A DNA stretch of 64,000 bases from Galeopsis tetrahit (lineage: Eukaryota; Streptophyta; Magnoliopsida; Lamiales; Lamiaceae). Below the pieces are notes generated by a model that was not told the origin of the DNA, made no database searches, and worked only from the letters and a program-made list of their open reading frames with translations. Both the position numbers and the translations under genes were made by a program. The stretch spans positions 15,422,881 through 15,486,880 of the forward strand of contig OY776122.1 in assembly GCA_963675135.1 (NCBI GenBank), in the 5' to 3' direction. Position 1 is the first letter of the stretch; each line of letters opens with the position of its first letter. Below are positions 59,248 through 64,000 of this stretch, piece by piece.

Positions 59248-60107
59248 ATGAGTATGGTTGGAGACTTGAATTACTTTTTAGGTCTTCAAATCAAGCAATG
59301 TAAGGATGGTATTTTCTTCTCTCAAGGTAAGTATGCTAAAAACTTAGTCAAACGGTTTGGTCTTGAAAGCTCAAAAGTAATGAAAACTCCTATGGGTTCT
59401 ACTTTGAAACTTTGCAAAGACATGTTGGAAAGGATGTTGATCCAACAATGTATAGATCCATGATAGGCAGTTTACTTTATTTAACCTCTAGTAGACCTGA
59501 CATTAAGTATAGTGTGTGTGTTTGTGCTAGGTACCAAGCTAATCCAAAGGAATCTCACCTGAATGCAGTGAAAAGAATTATCAAGTATGTTTCAGGTACA
59601 AGTGAACTAGGGATATGGTACACTAAGGACACCAACAACACATTGATTGGATACAGTGATGTGGATTGGGCTGGAGATATAGATGACAGAAAGAGTACGA
59701 GTGGAGGATGTTTCTACATGGGAAACAATCTTGTGTCTTGGCATAGCAAGAAACAAAATTGTGTTTCTCAATCCACTGTCGAGTCAGAATACATAGTCGT
59801 AGGAAGTTGTTGCACACAACTATTGTGGCTGAGTAAGCTGTTTCATGACTATGGAATTGAAAATGATATCCTCACAATTTTCTGTGATAACACAAGTGCC
59901 ATAAACATATCTAAGAATCCGGTACAACACTCACTCACTAAGCACATTAGCATTAGACATCATTTTATGAGAGATTTAGTGGAGAAGAACATAGTAAAGT
60001 TGGAATATGTGCCTACTGAAAATCAAAATGCTGATATTTTTACTAAGGCTCTTGACCTTGAGAGATTCTCATTTTTAAGGAAATCTCTTGGTATGTGTAA
60101 CATCTGA
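59248..60107 (+). pseudogene. Pol 3' end of element D (RT tail and RNase H)
   Basis: Starts VGDLNYFLGLQIKQ and is nearly identical to the end of C pol. A one-base shift near 59430 (after LCKD) moves to the frame that carries DVDPTMYRSMIGSLLYL, SDVDWAGD, STVESEYI, FCDNTSAI, RHHFMRD and ADIFTKALD, stop at 60107. The RNase H acidic residues (D, E, D) appear kept. It has no catalytic RT part, so it is non-functional. Confidence 0.85.
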
Positions 60108-60337
60108 ATAATTCTTGAGAGGATGTTGTCACAAATGCGGTAGCATTTGGGACAACAGCCTAAGGTGGTATAGTTATTATAAATTTGATTTATTTCTTAT
60201 TTTGGTTGAATAATTCCTTTGTAAAATATTCTTAAATCTGAAATTTGTTTGTGCAAAAATAGGCATGTACTACACCTTTCAAAAGCTTGAAAAATTGAGA
60301 ATGTTATAGCATACTAAAAGATGTACCAATTCACTGA

Positions 60338-60462
60338 GTAACTATGGAGCACGGAGTTCGCTGCTACGATGCCTTCTTTTCAAAAGGTGAATTTTGGTAA
60401 AAACATCAAGAGGTTTGTAATCCATTAAGTAAGTATGGGGCACGGAGTTCGCTACTACGATG
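60338..60462 (+). repeat. Doubled 34-bp motif in the pol-ORF3 spacer of D
   Basis: Copies at 60338-60371 and 60429-60462, both with CACGGAGTTCGCT(A/G)CTACGATG, spaced about 91 bp, the same as in C. Confidence 0.8.
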
Positions 60463-60924
60463 TACTCTACAGGAACAATGGATCAATACAAACTAGATGT
60501 TGTAGCACAAAAAGAAGAAAATGAAATGAAAAGAAAAATGCTGAAAAATTGGCTACATTGGATAGGTTAAAACCTGTGAAAAACCAATGTTGAAGTGTAT
60601 GTCAAATCCTTGAGCACAACATTACATGATTCGATTATATGTTTATAAGTTGTAATTATTTAATTAATTGTGGGAATTTATTTTATTCATTTATAATCAT
60701 ACTAACCACTTTATTTTATTATTTCAGATTATACGCATTTTTAATTTTAATTAATTCTGGAACTTTCTTAATTTAATTAATTTATTAATTAAGATTTTAC
60801 CCCACTAACTCACCCATGATTTTACTTGTGGCTGAATTTGTGGAGCATTATCGATTTAGTCTAGAATTTTCTTTAAGTCAGGCCTTAATCACACGTACAT
60901 CATTCCAACTACTAGCTCTCTCTA

Positions 60925-60932
60925 TATAAATA
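60925..60932 (+). promoter_or_regulatory. Putative internal TATA box before ORF3 of element D
   Basis: TATAAATA within CTCTCTATATAAATACTCCC, about 130 bp upstream of the ORF3 ATG at 61063, matching the position of the C site. The leader between is A/T-rich and contains no ATG until the short one at 61014. Confidence 0.55.
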
Positions 60933-61062
60933 CTCCCATTTTGTGATTGTCTAAGCTTTGTAATTAATTGAGTAAGTTGAGTATTGCTTTTGTAGATAAT
61001 TTATAAGCTAACAGTGTGTCTCGATTCTTGTGACAATTATCTTTTCAAATTCTTGAGTTTAA

Positions 61063-63384
61063 ATGGCAGGAGGAAACAAGAAAACCAACTCACAGAAACC
61101 AAACTCTCCAATTTCAAACTCACAACCGTCATCTCCATCTCTTTCGAATCTCAATACATTAGCTTCCATGGCCACTTCACACGAGAACTCACCCCCAACT
61201 ACCGAAACCGTCACACCCATTCCAGCTACTCCCACAACAATCCACATTCCAAACCAAGCTACACTCACCGAGCTGAATCAGGCGGTTGAGAATTTTTCTC
61301 AATCGATGAGGTCTTCTAATCCACCCATCCTCACCATTGGAGACTTGTCTATTGACATCTCTCACTACTTGCGCACCCAAGAAGTCACCACTACTGCACC
61401 TTCTTCATCCACAGCTCAAAAGCCCCAAATCGCGAGCCCTAATGTTGAAACAGAGGCCCCGAATGCTGCCTCTATGGGGGAGAATGAAAAGGAGATTGAA
61501 GAATCCCTTGCTGCTGAATCATAGGAGCCTTCGAATGCCGAGACATCCGAAACAGAGGACACTCACATGGAGAAGGCTGAAGCGCTCGAAAAATCGGCTG
61601 AAACTGACTCTGATATCTCAAAGTCAGACTCTGAACCTATTCCCTTCAAGAAGATTGTTGAAAAAGGGAAATGAAAGAGGAGTCCAGTTCCAAGAAGACG
61701 ATCAGGTCGAGTTTTTACTCGAGTTGATTACTCAGACTCTTTGAGGAAGAAGAAAAAGTTAGGTGGTGATGTTGTTGAACCGATTCAGGTATTTTCTGAA
61801 TCTGAAGAATAACAGGTGGTGATTGAGAAGCCAACCAAGAAGAAGGCTGATCCAAAGGGGAAGGGAAAGGCAAAGGTTGATGTTATTCGAACCATGCCTG
61901 AAGAACCAGAAGCTGATTCTGATTCTTAAATGGAGGTTTGTCTCAGGGATATTCAGCAAGCCCTGAAGAAGAATGGTGCCTCACATGCTGAATCAAGTGC
62001 TCCAGCACCAGAACCTGATGATGGAGATGATTCGAGCAGCGCAGCTTCTGACAAAAGCTCTAGAAAGGAAGCTGAATCCAGTTCTGAGGAGGAGAAAGAA
62101 CCAAACTCTAAGGAGAGTACTTCTGAGGAAGGTAATTCTGAACCTGATGTAGATTCTGATATTGATGGTTTAGTTGAAAAAATTACCAAGTTGTCTAGGA
62201 GAAAACTGTTAATGGAAAGGAGAATTCATGTTGCTGATTTTGAGAGTAAGAATTTGATTCAATTCTTAGAGGATAGAAAGTTTATGAAAGCTCTGACTTT
62301 GTGTGACACATTTGTTTCTGATTGGGTATATGAATTCTATGCATGTCTGAGGAAGAGTAATGGTAGGAGGAGTTCCCGTTGGTATGGGAATGTACAGTTT
62401 AGGGGGAGGTCAGTTCCATTTACCCCAGAGTTGATTAATGATTTCTTAGAAATAGAACCAGTACTTGATGATGATGAACCTGATTTGGATGTTGTTACTG
62501 TTTCTATGACTGGAGGATTGTTAACTAGATGGAAAAATGGAATGCTTGCTAGGGACATTATATCTCTTTATTCTGTGTTGCATAAGTTGATTGTTTATAA
62601 CTGGATACCCTCTACCAACTCAACCAAAGTCACAAAGGATCAAGCAATCTTGTTGTATAGGATAGTGGTTTTGAAGAAGTTTAACTTGGGATTGACTATT
62701 TTCCACCACATGATGAAGTTTAGTGGTGACATTTCTGATAAAGGCAACCTTCCATACCCTGTGCTTATATGTTCATACTTGAAGATGCATGGTTTTACCC
62801 ATAAGAAGACTGAAGTTCTTAGAAGAAAGGTTATTTTATACACCATTTCACCTACTTTGCTCATTGGTGAAAGAGTGATTGATCTGCCCTTGCACAATCC
62901 TGGAAGTACTTCTCAAAGACCAGCTTCTGCTCAACCTCAACCTCAACCCACACCAGCACAGAGACCTGAACAGAACACAGTTGCACCTAATGCTGCACCA
63001 GATGCTGAGAACCTTGGTGGTAATTCTGATACCACATTCTCTGTTCCCAGATCTTTTATTTTATTGCAGTTACAGCACTTACAGGACCAGATTGATGAGC
63101 TCCAATTCATCAAAGACAAGTGGACCAGGCTACTTTCCACTACAACAGGGGGAGTACCACCTTCCACTTCAGCTAGAGCTTCTGGAGTTGTTATTGAAGA
63201 GCTGGATCCTGAAGCTGGAGGTGTACCTGATGCTGCAGAGAATGGAGGAACTGCTGCTGCTAACAATGTTGTTGCACTCTTTGCTACAACTTGTTTTATT
63301 GAGGAACCAGAGGCTGATGAAGATAAGTTTGCAGATGCTGCTGAAGATGATGAGGATATGGAAATCCTCTATGGAGATATCTAG
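61063..63384 (+). pseudogene. Third ORF (ORF3) of element D, four in-frame stops
   Basis: One frame of 774 codons (including stops) from MAGGNKKTNSQKPN to ..MEILYGDI, with no frameshift but four nonsense codons: TAG 61522-61524, TGA 61672-61674, TAA 61810-61812 and TAA 61927-61929. The N-terminal part is Ser/Thr/Pro-rich. Basic clusters occur near 61675-61760 (RRRSGRVFTRVDY, RKKKK), followed by an acidic Ser/Glu stretch (about 62010-62160). The conserved domain starts at IHVADFESKN (about 62221) and runs to VIDLPL (about 62890), with LYSVLHKLIVYNWIP, LKKFNLGLTIFHHM and NLPYPVLI. All four stops lie in the low-complexity N-terminal third; the domain itself is intact for 484 codons from 61930. 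No membrane segment. Same function question as in C. Confidence 0.8.
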
Positions 63385-64000
63385 AACAGATGCTGCAAGA
63401 CAGGGGGAGTACTGAAGTACAAATGGCACATGTGCAGGACCTTGATGCTGCTGCTATTGTTATAGCAAATCATGCCATTTTCAGTCCTACGTTTGTTTTT
63501 GTTATTCTGTTATGTTTAAGTTAAATTATGTCTGTTCTGATACAATATTTATTATTTCTTGTTGATAGGATGTTTATATTTATCTTGCTTAAATTAGTTT
63601 GCATTAATGGTATTTGATTACTACTTCCTGCTTAAATGGTTTTCCTATCATTAAATGTTTACTGCATGGTGAATATATCTTGTTCTTTTGTTCATTTTGT
63701 TTTGTTAGTTTTATGTTTAACTCTAATCTATGTCCTACATGCTTAAAACTGTTTGCATTAAAATATATTCCTATTTTGCTTACTGCTTTAAAAGGCTTAA
63801 ATTGTTTGCTCTAAAGAATAAAATTTTAATTGCCTACTGCATAAGGATTAATCATGTTAAGCTTTTTATTTGCTTTTGCTCTGATTATTCTGTTTAGTCC
63901 TTGTTTTGTTTTTTGTTTTCGAGTCTTACATAAGTCTTAGAATTAATCTGGTATATACTTTTATGCTCTGATTTAATCTTTGATTTTTTGTAAAGTTATA
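63385..64000 (+). other. 3' untranslated region of element D
   Basis: Begins with a GGGGGAG signal at 63403-63409, like C and E after their ORF3 stops, then T-rich noncoding DNA. No AAATTGGGGGAGAT tract or LTR start is seen before the window ends. Confidence 0.6.

Larger units (their letters stand above)
59245..64000 (+). mobile_element. Sirevirus-like element D, 5'-truncated, continues past window
   Basis: A close relative of element C. It begins inside the RT domain, just after the YVDD region, and continues with RNase H, a spacer, ORF3 and a 3' UTR. There is no LTR, primer site, gag or most of pol on the left. The 3' LTR was not reached by 64000. Junction with element A at ATGAGATGAGTATGG. 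Confidence 0.8.

Noticed and set aside
1..64000. CRISPR arrays, tRNA or rRNA genes
   Set aside because: No regularly spaced identical repeats, and no tRNA or rRNA recognised by eye. The primer-binding sites only match the tRNA end. A tRNAscan run would be needed to exclude a tRNA fully.

Overview
The window is nuclear DNA from a flowering plant, almost certainly a eudicot. It is AT-rich, its genes carry GT-AG introns, and it holds plant-specific families (an APO-type organelle RNA-binding protein and an SPX-RING ubiquitin ligase). The rest is mostly plant retrotransposons and small Stowaway-like elements. A Lamiales species is possible, but nothing here fixes the species.

Layout. (1) 1-4133: the 3' end of a Sirevirus-like Ty1/copia element (E): its third ORF, a duplicated 3' UTR and a 3' LTR. 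(2) 5510-9754: a gene island with two intact convergent genes, an APO protein (three exons, +) and a BAH1/NLA-like SPX-RING E3 ligase (six exons, -). (3) 11564-22996: two L1-type LINEs in tandem. The first is interrupted by a 1.8-kb solo LTR (B1). (4) 22997-33758: AT-rich intergenic DNA with at least six MITEs, a Mutator-like element with 9-bp target duplications, tandem repeats, and a PNO1-like gene that carries one frameshift. (5) 33759-59246: copia element A, broken by a hAT-type MITE, a second solo LTR (B2) and a Stowaway-like MITE. (6) Inside B2 lies a full-length Sirevirus-like element C (41155-53540, minus strand) with 852-bp LTRs and a 5-bp target duplication. C is itself broken by a 1.4-kb insert flanked by a 460-bp direct duplication. 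(7) 59245-64000: a truncated relative of C (element D), fused directly to the third ORF of A.

The host genes are a small part of the window. The APO protein is predicted to act in organelle RNA metabolism, the NLA-like ligase in phosphate/nitrate transporter turnover, and PNO1 in 40S ribosome maturation. They share no pathway.

The most interesting signal is in the retrotransposons. All four Sirevirus-like elements (A, C, D, E) carry a third ORF downstream of pol with the same C-terminal domain, which resembles the one plant databases call 'putative plant transposon protein'. It has no visible signal peptide or membrane segment and has basic nuclear-type motifs, so it does not look like an envelope. 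In C and D the ORF is preceded by a TATA box 130-160 bp upstream and by a doubled 34-bp motif in the pol-ORF3 spacer. In C, D and E polypurine GGGGGAG signals recur inside the ORF and just after it, and again at the 3' LTR where that is present (C and E). This suggests a separately expressed, probably nuclear, accessory protein.
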